Assembly: GCA_029852775.1 (NCBI GenBank)
Contig: LEKJ01000116.1
Location: 162,789 to 226,788 of the forward strand
From: Pasteurellaceae bacterium LFhippo2
Lineage (GTDB): Bacteria; Pseudomonadota; Gammaproteobacteria; Enterobacterales; Pasteurellaceae
Direction of reading: 5' to 3'
DNA: 64,000 bases
Part shown: piece after piece, positions 46,810-57,045 of the stretch
Layout: the number at the start of each line of letters is the position of its first letter
Position numbering within the stretch: position 1 is the stretch's first letter
Program-made: the position numbers and the translations under genes
The notes under the pieces: generated by a model
The model's database searches: none
Told to the model about the DNA's origin: nothing
The model's input: only the letters and a program-made list of their open reading frames with translations

Positions 46810-47676
46810 TTACACCTTTCTCTTTTTGAAACTATCCACACTTAACAACAAAATCGCTAATCCTAAACACACCATCAATATATAAGATTTAGGATCTAAT
46901 GCTTGTCCAATTGCAAATGAGATAAATAACATAACAAGCGGTTCTGCATAGCCGAGTAAGCCTAAAACATTAATCGGTAGCTGGTTACTAGCAGCGATAT
47001 AGAGCATAAATGCCATACCATTTACTAAACCAAGCAGAGCCAAAAACAGATAGATTTTATCATTTTCAGCGAATATCACCGACATATCCACTTGCGAAAC
47101 ATAATAGAGAGCAAAAGGCAAAATAAGCACTAGCTCCATAAAAAAGGTCGCAAGGCTGTTGATTTGGAAATAACGGCGTAGCGCAATATAGATTGGATAG
47201 CCAAAGCCTGCGACAAAGGTTGCCCAAGATATTGAGCCTGTGAGAACAATATTCGTTGAAACCCCAACGACAGCACAGGCTAAAGCAAGCCATTTTAATG
47301 GAGAAAAGTGTTCTTTAAAGACGATTTTGCCAAGTGCAACCGCCACTATCGGTAATAACAGATAACCGATAGATACTTGAATAGCCTGATTGTTATTTGG
47401 CGCCCATAGGAATAACCATAACTGCACGCCTGTATTTAATGCAAGTAGGCATAGAATTAACAATAAATAAGGCTTTTGTTTGATTTTGAGATAAAGCTCT
47501 TTGAATGCTCGTTGTTGACCAAATAGAAAAATAGCTAAAAGAATAAAAGGCATTAACACGACAATGCGAAAACCCAACATTCCTTCGCCTGACAAAGGGC
47601 GAAGTAAAATCGCAAAATAATAACCTGCCCCAAATAATACGTTAGCAGTTAGTGCACATAAGATTCCCTTTAACAT
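46810..47676 (-). CDS. EamA-family (RarD-like) permease, second of a tandem pair
   Basis: 288 residues, about ten membrane helices in two EamA halves. It starts MLKGILCALTANVLFGAGYY, with LLRPLSGEGMLGFRI, LWLFLWAPNNNQAIQVSIGY and LPINVLGLLGYAEPLVML. It is a clear paralogue of the gene just upstream, overlapping it by 7 bases. Drug/metabolite exporters of this family move amino acids or other small molecules; the substrate is unknown. An uptake signal is at 46934-46942. Confidence 0.9.
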   Translation of the reverse strand: MLKGILCALTANVLFGAGYYFAILLRPLSGEGMLGFRIVVLMPFILLAIFLFGQQRAFKELYLKIKQKPYLLLILCLLALNTGVQLWLFLWAPNNNQAIQVSIGYLLLPIVAVALGKIVFKEHFSPLKWLALACAVVGVSTNIVLTGSISWATFVAGFGYPIYIALRRYFQINSLATFFMELVLILPFALYYVSQVDMSVIFAENDKIYLFLALLGLVNGMAFMLYIAASNQLPINVLGLLGYAEPLVMLFISFAIGQALDPKSYILMVCLGLAILLLSVDSFKKRKV

Positions 47677-48560
47677 TCTGCATTTTTCCCCTTCTGTTTT
47701 TTGATTGCCACAATGCCATCGAGCATAACCAATGCAACCGAAATCACAAGGCAGATCATTAATAGATAAGATCCTTCACTCAGTACTTCGCCGATAAGGA
47801 AAGATACAACTAGCATTGCCATTGGCTCTACATAGCTCATTAGCCCCATTACATTCAAGGGGAGCAAACTACTCGCCATAATATATGAAATCAGCGCAGT
47901 GCCACTCACTACGCCAAGTAGCGCAATAAAGTAGTAGATATTCGCATTTTGACTTTCAATAAATGCCATATCCGTTTGACTGATAAAATAGGTTGCAAGT
48001 GGTAATAATAAAACAATCTCACACACAAAACTTGAAAGGTGTGAAATATCAAAATGTTTACGTAGGCTAAAATAAACTGGGAAACCGGTTAATACCATCC
48101 ACGTCGCCCACGAGATTGAGCCTGCGGTCACAAAAGAACTCACTACCCCAATAAATGCAAAAATGATAGCAGCCATTTTCAACGGCGAAATAATCTCTTT
48201 AAACCAAATTCGTCCAAGACCAGCCATCACAATCGGCATAAGCAGATAGCCAATGGATACATCAAGTGCGGCATTATTATTCGGCGCCCATAGGAATAGC
48301 CACATCTGCGAACCGCCAATTAAGGTTGTGATAATTAGCACAATGATTAATTTAGGCTCTTGTTTGAGGCGTTTAAGAAATCCGATAAATTGCGGTTGCT
48401 GTTTGAAGAGAAAAACCGCAGCCACTAAAAAAGGCAAGCTCACCCACATTCGAAAGCCGAAGATACCTTCTCCAGATAACGGACGTAGTAAACTAGAAAG
48501 ATAGTACATCACCCCGAATAGAAGCGAAGCAGAGAGAGAAAAGAGAATTCCTTTGAGCAA
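47670..48560 (-). CDS. EamA-family (RarD-like) permease, first of a tandem pair
   Basis: 296 residues with about ten membrane helices. It shares with its neighbour MLKGILFSLSASLLFG, LLRPLSGEGIFGFRM, LWLFLWAPNNNAALDVSIG-like and LPLNVMGLMSYVEPMAML, at the same spacing, so the two arose by tandem duplication. EamA proteins with two full halves usually work alone or as dimers; two close copies may form a heterodimer. It starts downstream of a REP cluster. Confidence 0.9.
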   Translation of the reverse strand: MLKGILFSLSASLLFGVMYYLSSLLRPLSGEGIFGFRMWVSLPFLVAAVFLFKQQPQFIGFLKRLKQEPKLIIVLIITTLIGGSQMWLFLWAPNNNAALDVSIGYLLMPIVMAGLGRIWFKEIISPLKMAAIIFAFIGVVSSFVTAGSISWATWMVLTGFPVYFSLRKHFDISHLSSFVCEIVLLLPLATYFISQTDMAFIESQNANIYYFIALLGVVSGTALISYIMASSLLPLNVMGLMSYVEPMAMLVVSFLIGEVLSEGSYLLMICLVISVALVMLDGIVAIKKQKGKNAEC

Positions 48561-48580
48561 TGATTATTCCCTATAAACTT

Positions 48581-48720
48581 GTAGGGGCGGGGTTTATCCC
48601 CGCCCTTTATAATACACAGATAATTCAATATGTTATGGACAGGGATAAACCCTGTCCCTACGATACACTATTTTTAATTTTCACAATAAATATCTGCGGG
48701 CGTGTGCAACACGCCCCTAC
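48581..48720. repeat. Cluster of three REP-like hairpins
   Basis: 48581-48605: GTAG then GGGCGGGG / CCCCGCCC around TTTAT. 48637-48661, opposite strand: GTAG then GGACAGGG / CCCTGTCC around TTTAT. 48697-48720, opposite strand: GTAG then GGGCGTGT / ACACGCCC around TGC. Two stem classes occur side by side in one gap. Confidence 0.88.
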
Positions 48721-48732
48721 ATAACATTAAAA

Positions 48733-49950
48733 TTAATCCTGACGATAAGTTTTTAAGAACTTCGCTAAACGTCCAATCGCTTCTTCAAGCTGATGAACAT
48801 AAGGCAAGGTTACCACTCGGAAATGGTCTGGTTTATGCCAGTTAAAGCCTGTACCCTGAACAAGTAATACTTTTTCTTGTTGAAGAAGATCAAGCACAAA
48901 CTGTTGGTCATCTTTGATACCATACATTTCAGTATCAATCTTCGCGAACATATACAATGCACCTTTTGGTTTCACACAGGTGATACCCGGAATTGCCGTT
49001 AATAGCTCATAAGCACGATCGCGCTGTTCTAATAAACGTCCACCTGGTAGGATAAATTCATTGATACTTTGATAGCCACCTAATGCGGTTTGGATACCGT
49101 GTTGCATTGGCGTATTCGCACATAAACGCATTGAAGCAAGCATATCTAAGCCTTCAATAAAGCCTTTCGCTTGTGCTTTCGGACCATTTAATACCATCCA
49201 ACCTTGACGGAAACCTGCTGCACGGTAAGATTTTGATAAACCGTTATAAGTTACCGTTAATAAATCTGGCGCAAGCGGTGCTAAGTGATGATGTACCGCG
49301 CCATCATATAAGATCTTATCGTAGATCTCATCTGCAAAAATAATTAAGTTATGCTCACGAGCAATCTCAACGATCTCTAATAAAATTTGACGACTATATA
49401 CCGCACCCGTTGGGTTATTTGGGTTAATCACTAAAATCCCTTTAGTGTTCGGGGTAATTTTAGCCTTAATATCTTCAATATTCGGATTCCACTCATTCTC
49501 TTCATCACATAGGTAATGCACTGCTTTACCACCCGCAAGGGTTGTTGCCGCACTCCAAAGTGGATAATCAGGCATTGGAATTAACATCTCATCGCCTTCA
49601 TTTAATAAGGCTTGCATTGACATTGTAATAAGCTCTGATACGCCATTACCGATATAAACGTCTTTCACATCTAAATCGCGCATACCTTTAAGCTGGTAAT
49701 ATTGCACAATCGCTTTACGTGCTGAATATAAACCTTTTGAGTCACAATAGCCTTGAGCGGTTGGCATATTACGAATAATATCCACCAAAATTTCGGCAGG
49801 GGCGTCAAAACCAAATGGGGCAGGGTTACCAATATTAAGTTTTAAAATTTTATGGCCTTCTTCTTCAAGGCGGGTTGCTTCTTTATGTACTGGCCCACGA
49901 ATATCGTAGCGAACGTGTGCTAATTTATCTGTTTTTGGGAAACGTTCCAT
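48733..49950 (-). CDS. alaA: Glutamate-pyruvate (alanine) aminotransferase AlaA
   Basis: 405 residues, fold-type I PLP aminotransferase. PLP lysine in YNGLSKSYRAAGFR (about residue 240), with INPNNPTGAVYS and IFADEIYDKILY before it and FRVVTLPYVHQLEEAI near the end. The N-terminal VRYDIRGPVHKEATRLEEEG is typical of AlaA (YfbQ). It makes alanine from pyruvate and glutamate. Confidence 0.94.
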   Translation of the reverse strand: MERFPKTDKLAHVRYDIRGPVHKEATRLEEEGHKILKLNIGNPAPFGFDAPAEILVDIIRNMPTAQGYCDSKGLYSARKAIVQYYQLKGMRDLDVKDVYIGNGVSELITMSMQALLNEGDEMLIPMPDYPLWSAATTLAGGKAVHYLCDEENEWNPNIEDIKAKITPNTKGILVINPNNPTGAVYSRQILLEIVEIAREHNLIIFADEIYDKILYDGAVHHHLAPLAPDLLTVTYNGLSKSYRAAGFRQGWMVLNGPKAQAKGFIEGLDMLASMRLCANTPMQHGIQTALGGYQSINEFILPGGRLLEQRDRAYELLTAIPGITCVKPKGALYMFAKIDTEMYGIKDDQQFVLDLLQQEKVLLVQGTGFNWHKPDHFRVVTLPYVHQLEEAIGRLAKFLKTYRQD

Positions 49951-50058
49951 TTGATTTTCCTGTATAAAATTTGTGATATGTGAAAAAATAGTTAACTCTA
50001 CTCCGATTTGCTAGGAAATTAAAGGGGAAATAAGCTAAAATGCACTTCTTTTTTTATA

Positions 50059-50090
50059 TCAAGCGGTCTGATTTTTAGAATTTTTTGCAA
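50059..50090 (+). repeat. Uptake-signal-like sequence directly abutting the menF start
   Basis: TCAAGCGGT (eight of nine) followed by CTGATTTTTAGAATTTTTTG and CAA, ending at the base before the menF ATG. It takes the place where a ribosome site should be. Confidence 0.7.
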
Positions 50091-51350
50091 ATGCCTATTT
50101 TTAACCAATTAAAACAACAACTTAGCCAAAAGCTAGCTTCACTAACAGTAACTCAAGGTTTGATCCAACTTCAAGCCGAAGTTGCTATTTCAGTGGAAAA
50201 TGCTCAATTATTGGCTTGGTTAAAAGGGCAAACAGTATTTCCACACTTCTTTTGGCAAAATCGAGATACTGATCAGACCATCGTTGCTATTGGAGCACTC
50301 AAACACTTCGATGATTTGGAGCAAGCTGAAAGGTTTAATCAAACAAATCCTTATACACTCATTGGCGGCCTACAATTTAATGGGCAAGCGACTTTTATTT
50401 TGCCTAAGTTACTTTTTGTAAAAGAGAGTGAGAAATTAACCGCTTATTTAAATATTGATTTGAATAAGCCAGTTGAGCTAGATACGCTATTTCAGCCTTT
50501 AAGTGATTTACAGGTTCTACAGTCGAATTCGATTGTGGAGATGAAATCGGCTTGTGATCCTAACTGTTGGCAGCACAATATTAAATTAGCTATTCAAGAA
50601 ATTGAGCAATATCATTTCAGCAAAGTGGTACTGGCAAATGCGAAAACGCTGACTTTTGCACAACCAATCAATCCTTACGATTTACTCTTTGCAAGCCAGC
50701 ATAAAAATTTAGGTTGTTATCACTTTTTATGGTCGGAAACAGGCGAACAAACTTTTGTCGGCTCAACACCTGAACGCTTATATCAACGCCAAGATCGCTT
50801 GTTTTATACCGAAGCGCTGGCTGGCACTGTTGCAGTAAGCGAAGATCCTGAAGAGACTGAACAAAACGCCCTTTGGTTACTCAACGATCAAAAGAATATC
50901 TATGAAAATCTGCTTGTGGTTGATGATATTTGTAGTCATCTTGCTGACTGTGCTGCGGATATTAAGGTTGGCGATGCACAAATTAAGCGTTTGCATAATG
51001 TTCAGCATTTACGCCGTCCGATTCATACGACTCTTGCAGAGAATGTAACGGATAGCGATTGCCTTGCGCGTATTCACCCAACAGCTGCTGTCGCTGGTTT
51101 ACCACGTGCCGATGCAAAACAGTTTATTGCGGAACACGAAGCATTTAAACGCGGTTGGTATGCAGGCACTCTTGGCTATATTAATCCTAACAATGCGGAG
51201 TTCTGCGTAACGCTACGTTCAGCATTGATTAAGCAAAATCAAATTACCGTTTACGCAGGTGCAGGAATTGTGGAAGGCTCTGATCCAACATCAGAGTGGT
51301 TGGAAATTGAGAGAAAATCCCAAGCTATGTTGGGATTATTGAAGTTTTAA
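50091..51350 (+). CDS. menF: Isochorismate synthase MenF
   Basis: 419 residues from ATG at 50091. Chorismate-binding fold: YHFSKVVLANAKTLTF with the general-base Lys, GSTPERLYQRQ, FYTEALAGTVA, RIHPTAAVAGLPR and VYAGAGIVEGSDPTSEWLE. The KVVLA-type Lys region and HPT motif favour isochorismate synthase over anthranilate or aminodeoxychorismate synthase. It starts menaquinone synthesis; no other men gene is adjacent. No Shine-Dalgarno is visible, because an uptake-signal-like sequence abuts the ATG; a TTG at 50085 is the other in-frame start. Confidence 0.88.
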   Translation: MPIFNQLKQQLSQKLASLTVTQGLIQLQAEVAISVENAQLLAWLKGQTVFPHFFWQNRDTDQTIVAIGALKHFDDLEQAERFNQTNPYTLIGGLQFNGQATFILPKLLFVKESEKLTAYLNIDLNKPVELDTLFQPLSDLQVLQSNSIVEMKSACDPNCWQHNIKLAIQEIEQYHFSKVVLANAKTLTFAQPINPYDLLFASQHKNLGCYHFLWSETGEQTFVGSTPERLYQRQDRLFYTEALAGTVAVSEDPEETEQNALWLLNDQKNIYENLLVVDDICSHLADCAADIKVGDAQIKRLHNVQHLRRPIHTTLAENVTDSDCLARIHPTAAVAGLPRADAKQFIAEHEAFKRGWYAGTLGYINPNNAEFCVTLRSALIKQNQITVYAGAGIVEGSDPTSEWLEIERKSQAMLGLLKF

Positions 51351-51351
51351 G

Positions 51352-51398
51352 GCTCCCTTCGACAAGCTCAGGGAGCGGAACAGCAAGCTCTGGGAGCG
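51352..51398. repeat. Inverted-repeat element between menF and recQ
   Basis: GCTCCCT / AGGGAGC with an 11-base loop (TCGACAAGCTC) at 51352-51376, followed by a partial second copy of its right half, AAGCTCTGGGAGCG. It differs from the GTAG family and lies between convergent genes. Confidence 0.7.
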
Positions 51399-51417
51399 AA
51401 ATCAATTTTCTGTTGAT

Positions 51418-53235
51418 TTATCTTCGATTATTCAAATGCTCACGAATCAGTTTTAAGAATGGCGGACCAAATCGCTCTAGCTTACGTTCGCCTACACCAT
51501 TCACATCTAACATTTCTCGCTCGGTTTCTGGCATCATCTGCGCCATTTCTTGTAGGGTCGCATCATTGAACACCACATAAGGCGGGATATTCTCTTTATC
51601 CGCAATCTGTTTACGCAGGAAACGTAACCGCGCAAAGAGATCTTTATCGTAATGCTTGATTGTCGATTGTTGCTTTTGAACATAAGCCGTCGCAGAGAAA
51701 CTGATTCTTGGTGTCGCAAGTTCTAAAGGTGATTCTCCCCTTAAAAAGGTCTTTGATTGCTCCGTAAGCTGTAACGCTGAATGGCTCACAATATTTTGCG
51801 TAATTAAACCAAGATGAATGAGCTGGCGCGTTACACTAATCCAATACTCTTGGGACTTATCTTTACCAATTCCATAAACAGATAAGCTATCGTGCCCATT
51901 CTCACGGATTTTTTGATTAGTTAAACCACGCAATACTGCAACGGTATGATGCAAACCAAAGCGCTGCCCGGTACGATAAATTACTGACATCACTTTTTGT
52001 GCATCAATTAAGCCATCATATTTTTTAGGCGGATCTAAGCAGATATCACAGTTACCACAAGATTCTTGGCGAGATTCCGCGAAATAATTTAAAAGTACCA
52101 AACGGCGACAAGTTAGAGATTCAGCAAAAGCACCTATAGCCTGCAATTTGTGTTGCTCGACTTGACGCTGATCGCTCTCTGGTTTTTCCATAAGTACTTT
52201 ATGCAACCAGCCATAATCTGCTGGATCGTAAAACAATACAGCTTCAGCAGGCAGATCGTCGCGTCCTGCTCGGCCTGTCTCTTGATAGTAAGCTTCCACA
52301 CTACGCGGTAAATCGAAATGCACCACAAAGCGCACATTAGATTTATTAATCCCCATTCCAAAAGCAACAGTCGCCACAACAATTTGGATATTATCGCGTT
52401 GAAAGGCATTTTGTACCGTTTCACGCTCCTCTATCGTCATTCCTGCATGATAACCCATTACCGAAAAACGACGCGCAGAAAGTTTTTCAGTTAATTCTTC
52501 AACTTTTTTACGGCTATTACAATAAACAATACCGCTTTTACCGTTCTGACTACTTACGAATTTGACTAGCTGTTCGACAGGCTTAAACTTCTCTTGCACC
52601 GTATAACGAATATTTGGGCGGTCAAAACTTCCCAAATAGGTATGTGGGTTATTGAGCTGTAAGTGATGGCTAATGTCAAAACGCGTTGTAGGGTCAGCCG
52701 TCGCTGTCAGTGCTACAAGCGGTATATTTGGGAAAGCATTTCGCAAACCGCCAAGTAAAGTATATTCAGGGCGGAAATCATGTCCCCATTGTGAAACACA
52801 GTGTGCTTCATCAACGGCAATCAGACTGATTTTGCAGTGAGAGATAAAGTGATAGAAATTATTTGTCATCACTTTTTCTGGAGAGAGATAGAGCAATTTT
52901 AATTGCCCAGACATCGCTTTTTGTTCAATTTCTCTTTGTTCTTCAAGGCTTTGAGTCGAATTAAGATAGCCAGCTTCAACGCCATTAGCTAAAAGCTGAT
53001 CAACCTGATCTTTCATCAAAGAGATAAGGGGCGAAATTACTAAAGTGATTCCGTCTAAACATAAAGCTGGAACTTGATAACAGAGCGATTTTCCGCCACC
53101 AGTCGTCATAATCACTAGACAATCTTTTCCAGCCAAAATCGCATCAATCACTTCTGATTGACCTTGACGAAAAGATTGATAGCCAAAGACGTTATGCAGA
53201 ACTTCTTTGGCTTTGTCTAGATTAGAAAGCTCCAT
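51418..53235 (-). CDS. recQ: ATP-dependent DNA helicase RecQ
   Basis: 605 residues. Walker A TTGGGKSLCYQVPAL near residue 45-58, DEAH box AVDEAHCVSQWGHDFRPEY, motif VI QETGRAGRDDLPA. The RQC zinc site has CRRLVLLNYFAES and CGNCDICLDPP, and a HRDC domain closes the protein (LRKQIADKENIPPYVVF onward). It unwinds DNA at gaps and stalled forks. It is 10 bases downstream of cyaY. An uptake signal lies at 52715-52723. Confidence 0.97.
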   Translation of the reverse strand: MELSNLDKAKEVLHNVFGYQSFRQGQSEVIDAILAGKDCLVIMTTGGGKSLCYQVPALCLDGITLVISPLISLMKDQVDQLLANGVEAGYLNSTQSLEEQREIEQKAMSGQLKLLYLSPEKVMTNNFYHFISHCKISLIAVDEAHCVSQWGHDFRPEYTLLGGLRNAFPNIPLVALTATADPTTRFDISHHLQLNNPHTYLGSFDRPNIRYTVQEKFKPVEQLVKFVSSQNGKSGIVYCNSRKKVEELTEKLSARRFSVMGYHAGMTIEERETVQNAFQRDNIQIVVATVAFGMGINKSNVRFVVHFDLPRSVEAYYQETGRAGRDDLPAEAVLFYDPADYGWLHKVLMEKPESDQRQVEQHKLQAIGAFAESLTCRRLVLLNYFAESRQESCGNCDICLDPPKKYDGLIDAQKVMSVIYRTGQRFGLHHTVAVLRGLTNQKIRENGHDSLSVYGIGKDKSQEYWISVTRQLIHLGLITQNIVSHSALQLTEQSKTFLRGESPLELATPRISFSATAYVQKQQSTIKHYDKDLFARLRFLRKQIADKENIPPYVVFNDATLQEMAQMMPETEREMLDVNGVGERKLERFGPPFLKLIREHLNNRR

Positions 53236-53244
53236 TAAAACGGA

Positions 53245-53553
53245 TTAGCTGAACGAAACCGTTTCTCCGTGACGAGCAACAGCTTCTTCTAAATGAGTCC
53301 AGAATGAACGACCTTCAGAACTTAGCCATTCACCATCACGATATGCGAAATGGAAACCACCAAGTTTACTTGCAAGCCATAGTTCAAGCATCGCTTCTTG
53401 TTTGTTGATCACAATTTGTGAATCATCATCGAAGAAAATCGTAAATACAGCACCTTGCGTTTCGCAATCTACATCACAATCTTGCGCTTCTAATTCTTCT
53501 TCGATTCGTTCCCACACTTGTTCAATTTGTTGGTGAAATTCAACTACGTTCAT
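53245..53553 (-). CDS. cyaY: Frataxin-like iron-sulfur assembly protein CyaY
   Basis: 102 residues with the frataxin fold. The acidic N-terminal helix (QVWERIEEELEAQDCDVDCE) is the iron-binding face, then GAVFTIFFDDDSQIVINKQE and LWLASKLGGFHFAYRDGEW. It modulates IscS in Fe-S cluster assembly. It sits between lexA and recQ on the same strand, with a hairpin between it and lexA. Confidence 0.96.
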   Translation of the reverse strand: MNVVEFHQQIEQVWERIEEELEAQDCDVDCETQGAVFTIFFDDDSQIVINKQEAMLELWLASKLGGFHFAYRDGEWLSSEGRSFWTHLEEAVARHGETVSFS

Positions 53554-53575
53554 TGTATTTTTCTCTTTTACATAC

Positions 53576-53599
53576 TCTCCCGCGCGATAGTGCGGGAGA
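53576..53599. other. Hairpin between lexA and cyaY
   Basis: TCTCCCGC / GCGGGAGA with an 8-base loop and no T-run on either side. It may be an RNA processing or REP-like site rather than a terminator. Confidence 0.5.
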
Positions 53600-53660
53600 C
53601 TTATTAATTAAATTTAAGGGCGCATATTCTAATCTTTATCAGCTCAATTTCAACCGAAAT

Positions 53661-54299
53661 TTACATCCAAGAATTGCTACGAATTACACCAACAGCAATT
53701 CCTTCAATCTCAATAAATGAAACTCGAGAATCAACCACAATCGTTTCAAGCTCATCATTTTCTGGGTGTAAATAAACGATAGGGCCTTTTTGCTCCAAAC
53801 GTTTTACCGTTACTTCATCATCAACACGCGCAACAACCACTTGGCCATTCTTCGCGGTGTTTGTTTTATGTACTGCCAATAAATCGCCATCTAAAATACC
53901 GATTTTTTCCATTGAATTTCCATTAACTTTTAATAAATAATCCGCTGTTGGTGAAAACATTGCGCCATTTACTGGATAGTGATTTTCAACGTGTTCAATA
54001 GCCATAATCGGTGAACCCGCTGCCACTTTACCGATAAGTGGTAAACCAACATCATCATTCGCCGCTTCTTCTTCATCATCTCCAAGAATAACTCGGATAC
54101 CACGCGCAGAACCTGAAAGCATTTCAATATAGCCTTTACGAGCTAATGCTTTTAAATGCTCTTCTGCTGCATTTGGTGATTTAAACCCCATCTCTGCTGC
54201 AATTTCTACACGAGTTGGAGGCATACCTGTTTGTTCAATATGACGCTTAACAAGATCTAAAATCTCCTGTTGGCGTGCAGTTAGATGTGTTCTACTCAT
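53661..54299 (-). CDS. lexA: SOS repressor LexA
   Basis: 212 residues. N-terminal winged helix-turn-helix ([40 protein letters not shown]), Ala-Gly cleavage site in VAAGSPI, Ser nucleophile in [10 protein letters not shown] and Lys in DEVTVKRLE. It represses DNA-damage genes and cleaves itself with RecA. Two LexA boxes lie just upstream, showing autoregulation. GAGAGGATC precedes the ATG. Confidence 0.98.
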   Translation of the reverse strand: MSRTHLTARQQEILDLVKRHIEQTGMPPTRVEIAAEMGFKSPNAAEEHLKALARKGYIEMLSGSARGIRVILGDDEEEAANDDVGLPLIGKVAAGSPIMAIEHVENHYPVNGAMFSPTADYLLKVNGNSMEKIGILDGDLLAVHKTNTAKNGQVVVARVDDEVTVKRLEQKGPIVYLHPENDELETIVVDSRVSFIEIEGIAVGVIRSNSWM

Positions 54300-54325
54300 A
54301 GATCCTCTCTGTTAGTTTTAATAGG

Positions 54326-54362
54326 CTGGCTTTATATACAGAATGATTGATATTATATACAG
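54326..54362 (-). promoter_or_regulatory. Two LexA boxes in the lexA promoter
   Basis: On the minus strand CTGTATATAAAGCCAG (54326-54341) and CTGTATATAATATCAA (54347-54362) match CTGT-N8-ACAG with one and two mismatches. Their starts are 21 bp apart, as in E. coli lexA, whose promoter-distal-to-start box also ends CCAG. Confidence 0.85.
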
Positions 54363-54498
54363 TGAACTGTGATTTGCAACAGCAAAAAGCGACTTTTTTG
54401 TGAAATACTCCGCTTTTTGTAAATTTTCTTATAAAAGAAGTGAAGAAAAATGCTAAAATTCAGCAGATCCGACCCGATAACAATTAAAAGGATAAAAT

Positions 54499-56979
54499 AT
54501 GTCTAGTTTAATCAAGCTGTATCGTGCCGCGTTAAATTTGCCACTTTCCCTGTTGGTGAAAACACGTCCGATTCCCACAGATCCTATCAGTGAACTTAAT
54601 CTGAATATCGATCAGCCCATTGTTTATGTATTACCTTATACATCTCAAACCGATCTTTTGATTCTGCAAAAGAACTGCGCAGCGTTAAATCTTCCCGATC
54701 CATTACAAAATAATGAGATCGATGGTCAATCGTTGCCGCGTTATGTTTTCTTAGATGAAGGTCGTCGTATTTTTAAATCTAAAGGCGCAAAAAGCGAAAC
54801 GGAAAATATCTTCTATCGCTATTTAGATTTACACCGCGACAATCAAGAACTAAATGTGCAAGTTATGCCTGTTTCTGTTCTTTGGGGGCGCGCACCGGGT
54901 AAAGAAAAAGGCTTACCTGTATTACGTTTGTTAGGCCCATTCCAACGTATTATTACAACCTTATGGTTTGGCCGTGATAACTTTATTCGCTTCTCACAAG
55001 CGGTATCTTTACGCTATATGGTTACCAATCACGGTGCTGATACTGGCATTGCGCAAAAACTTGCTCGTATCGCAAAAATGCACTTTGCGAAACAGCGCTA
55101 CTCTGCGACAGGTCCACAATTACCTGATCGCCAAGCGATGTTTAATAAATTATTACAATCTCCAACAATCTTAGCTGCCATTGAAGAAGAAGCGAAAAAT
55201 CCAAAAAGCTCGCCTGAAAAAGCGCGCAAAGAAGCTGAAAAAATTATGGATGAGATCGCAGCTAATGTTCGCCACGAAAGTCTGCGAACTGCAGATCGTG
55301 TATTAAGCTGGTTATGGAATAAGCTTTATCAAGGGATCAACGTTCAATATGCAGATCGTGTACGTAAGCTTGCGTTAGAAGGCCACGAACTGGTTTATGT
55401 GCCGTGCCATCGTAGCCACATGGACTATCTACTTTTATCTTACTTGCTATACCATCAAGGCTTAGTACCGCCACATATTGCCGCAGGTATCAACCTTAAC
55501 TTCTGGCCGGCAGGCCCTATTTTTAGAAGTTGGGGCGCGTTTTTTATTCGCCGTACATTCAAAGGAAATCGTCTCTATTCAACGATTTTCCGTGAATATT
55601 TAGCTGAATTATTCTATCGTGGCTATTCAGTAGAATACTTTATCGAAGGTGGACGTTCGCGTACTGGTCGTTTACTTGAACCAAAAACAGGGATGATGTC
55701 GATGACAATGCAGGCCCTACAGCGAGGTTTAAAACGTCCAATTAGTATCGTGCCTGTTTATATCGGCTACGAACACGTACTTGAAGTAGATACTTACGAG
55801 AAAGAGCTACGTGGTGCGGAAAAAGAGAAAGAAAATGCCGGCTTAGTGTTACGTGTAATCAAAAAATTACGTAATTTAGGTCAAGGCTATGTGAACTTTG
55901 GTGAGCCAATTTCATTAAATAACTATCTCAACCAGCACTTCCCTGAATGGAAAGAACATTCAGAAGAAAATGAACGTCCTAAATGGGTAAATAACGCCGT
56001 TGACGCCGTTTCTAAGCAAGTGATGGTAAATATTAATAATGCGGCTGCGGTAAATGCGAAGAACTTAATTGGTTCCGTGTTGCTGTCATCACGTCAGCGT
56101 TCATTAACCCGTGAACAGTTATTGGAACAAGTGGAAAGTTACTTACAACTTTTCAAAAATGTGCCATATTCTCAAGACGTTACAGTGCCTAATGATAGCG
56201 CGGAAGAAATGCTAGATCACGTTATCACTCTTCCACGTTCTGGTGTTGTGGCTGAAAAAGATAACTTTGGTGAAATTGTGCGTTTAGATCGTCAATCAGC
56301 AGTATTGATGACTTACTACCGCAACAATATTCAGCATCTATTTGTACTGCCATCGTTAGTTGCAAGCATTGTGTTACATCACGAAGCAGTTTCAAAAGAT
56401 CTGATTATGCAGAGTGTGAATCGTATCTATCCATTCTTAAAAGCGGAGCTATTTATCCACTTTAAAGATGAAGAAGTGCGTCCACATATCGAAGCATTAT
56501 TAGAAGAATTTGTAAATCAAGGCATTATTCGTTGTGAAAGCGATATGTATATGATCAACCGCCCACGCTTACGTAACCTACAATTACACGCATCGGCAGT
56601 TAGAGAATTGCTACAACGTTATTACATCAGCTTAAGTATTCTGATTGAACAACCAGAAATGAACCGAGCAACGCTTGAAAAAGAGAGCCGCTCTGTGGCA
56701 CAACGTTTATCTGTTTTACACGGTATCAACGCACCGGAATTCTTTGATAAAGCACTATTCTCAACCTTTAGCAATGCATTAAAAGCGCAGGGCTATTTTG
56801 ATGAAGAATCAGGCCATGCACTTGTAGAAAAAGTGAAAGAGACTGAAGAACTATTGCGTGGTTTAATTTCAGTTGAAATTCAACAAACTATTCAAGCTGC
56901 AATGGTGAAATTGGAAGAAGCTGAAAAAGCATCGGAAGATGAAAAATCAGAAGACGATAAACCAAAAGAGACTAAATAG
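54499..56979 (+). CDS. plsB: Glycerol-3-phosphate 1-O-acyltransferase PlsB
   Basis: 826 residues. Acyltransferase motifs: [15 protein letters not shown] (HX4D, about residue 306), [34 protein letters not shown] and [15 protein letters not shown]. It makes lysophosphatidic acid at the inner membrane. The C-terminal tail is acidic ([18 protein letters not shown]). Its last four codons plus terminator are duplicated at 60767-60813 on the far side of the Zorya genes. It is divergent from lexA; an uptake signal lies at 54996-55004. Confidence 0.97.
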   Translation: MSSLIKLYRAALNLPLSLLVKTRPIPTDPISELNLNIDQPIVYVLPYTSQTDLLILQKNCAALNLPDPLQNNEIDGQSLPRYVFLDEGRRIFKSKGAKSETENIFYRYLDLHRDNQELNVQVMPVSVLWGRAPGKEKGLPVLRLLGPFQRIITTLWFGRDNFIRFSQAVSLRYMVTNHGADTGIAQKLARIAKMHFAKQRYSATGPQLPDRQAMFNKLLQSPTILAAIEEEAKNPKSSPEKARKEAEKIMDEIAANVRHESLRTADRVLSWLWNKLYQGINVQYADRVRKLALEGHELVYVPCHRSHMDYLLLSYLLYHQGLVPPHIAAGINLNFWPAGPIFRSWGAFFIRRTFKGNRLYSTIFREYLAELFYRGYSVEYFIEGGRSRTGRLLEPKTGMMSMTMQALQRGLKRPISIVPVYIGYEHVLEVDTYEKELRGAEKEKENAGLVLRVIKKLRNLGQGYVNFGEPISLNNYLNQHFPEWKEHSEENERPKWVNNAVDAVSKQVMVNINNAAAVNAKNLIGSVLLSSRQRSLTREQLLEQVESYLQLFKNVPYSQDVTVPNDSAEEMLDHVITLPRSGVVAEKDNFGEIVRLDRQSAVLMTYYRNNIQHLFVLPSLVASIVLHHEAVSKDLIMQSVNRIYPFLKAELFIHFKDEEVRPHIEALLEEFVNQGIIRCESDMYMINRPRLRNLQLHASAVRELLQRYYISLSILIEQPEMNRATLEKESRSVAQRLSVLHGINAPEFFDKALFSTFSNALKAQGYFDEESGHALVEKVKETEELLRGLISVEIQQTIQAAMVKLEEAEKASEDEKSEDDKPKETK

Positions 56980-57010
56980 CACAAAGGCGGGGTAACCCGC
57001 CTTTGTTATA
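56964..57010. repeat. Left 47-bp direct repeat flanking the Zorya cassette (plsB 3' end plus terminator)
   Basis: Covers the last codons of plsB, its stop and the hairpin ACAAAGGCGGG / CCCGCCTTTGT (56981-57006). It matches 60767-60813 at 45 of 47 positions; both differences are in the 4-base hairpin loop (GTAA versus ATGA). The hairpin should end both plsB and, on the other strand, zorE. Confidence 0.92.
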
Positions 57011-57045
57011 CATATTCGTCAATATCAGTACCATTTTGCAAAATT

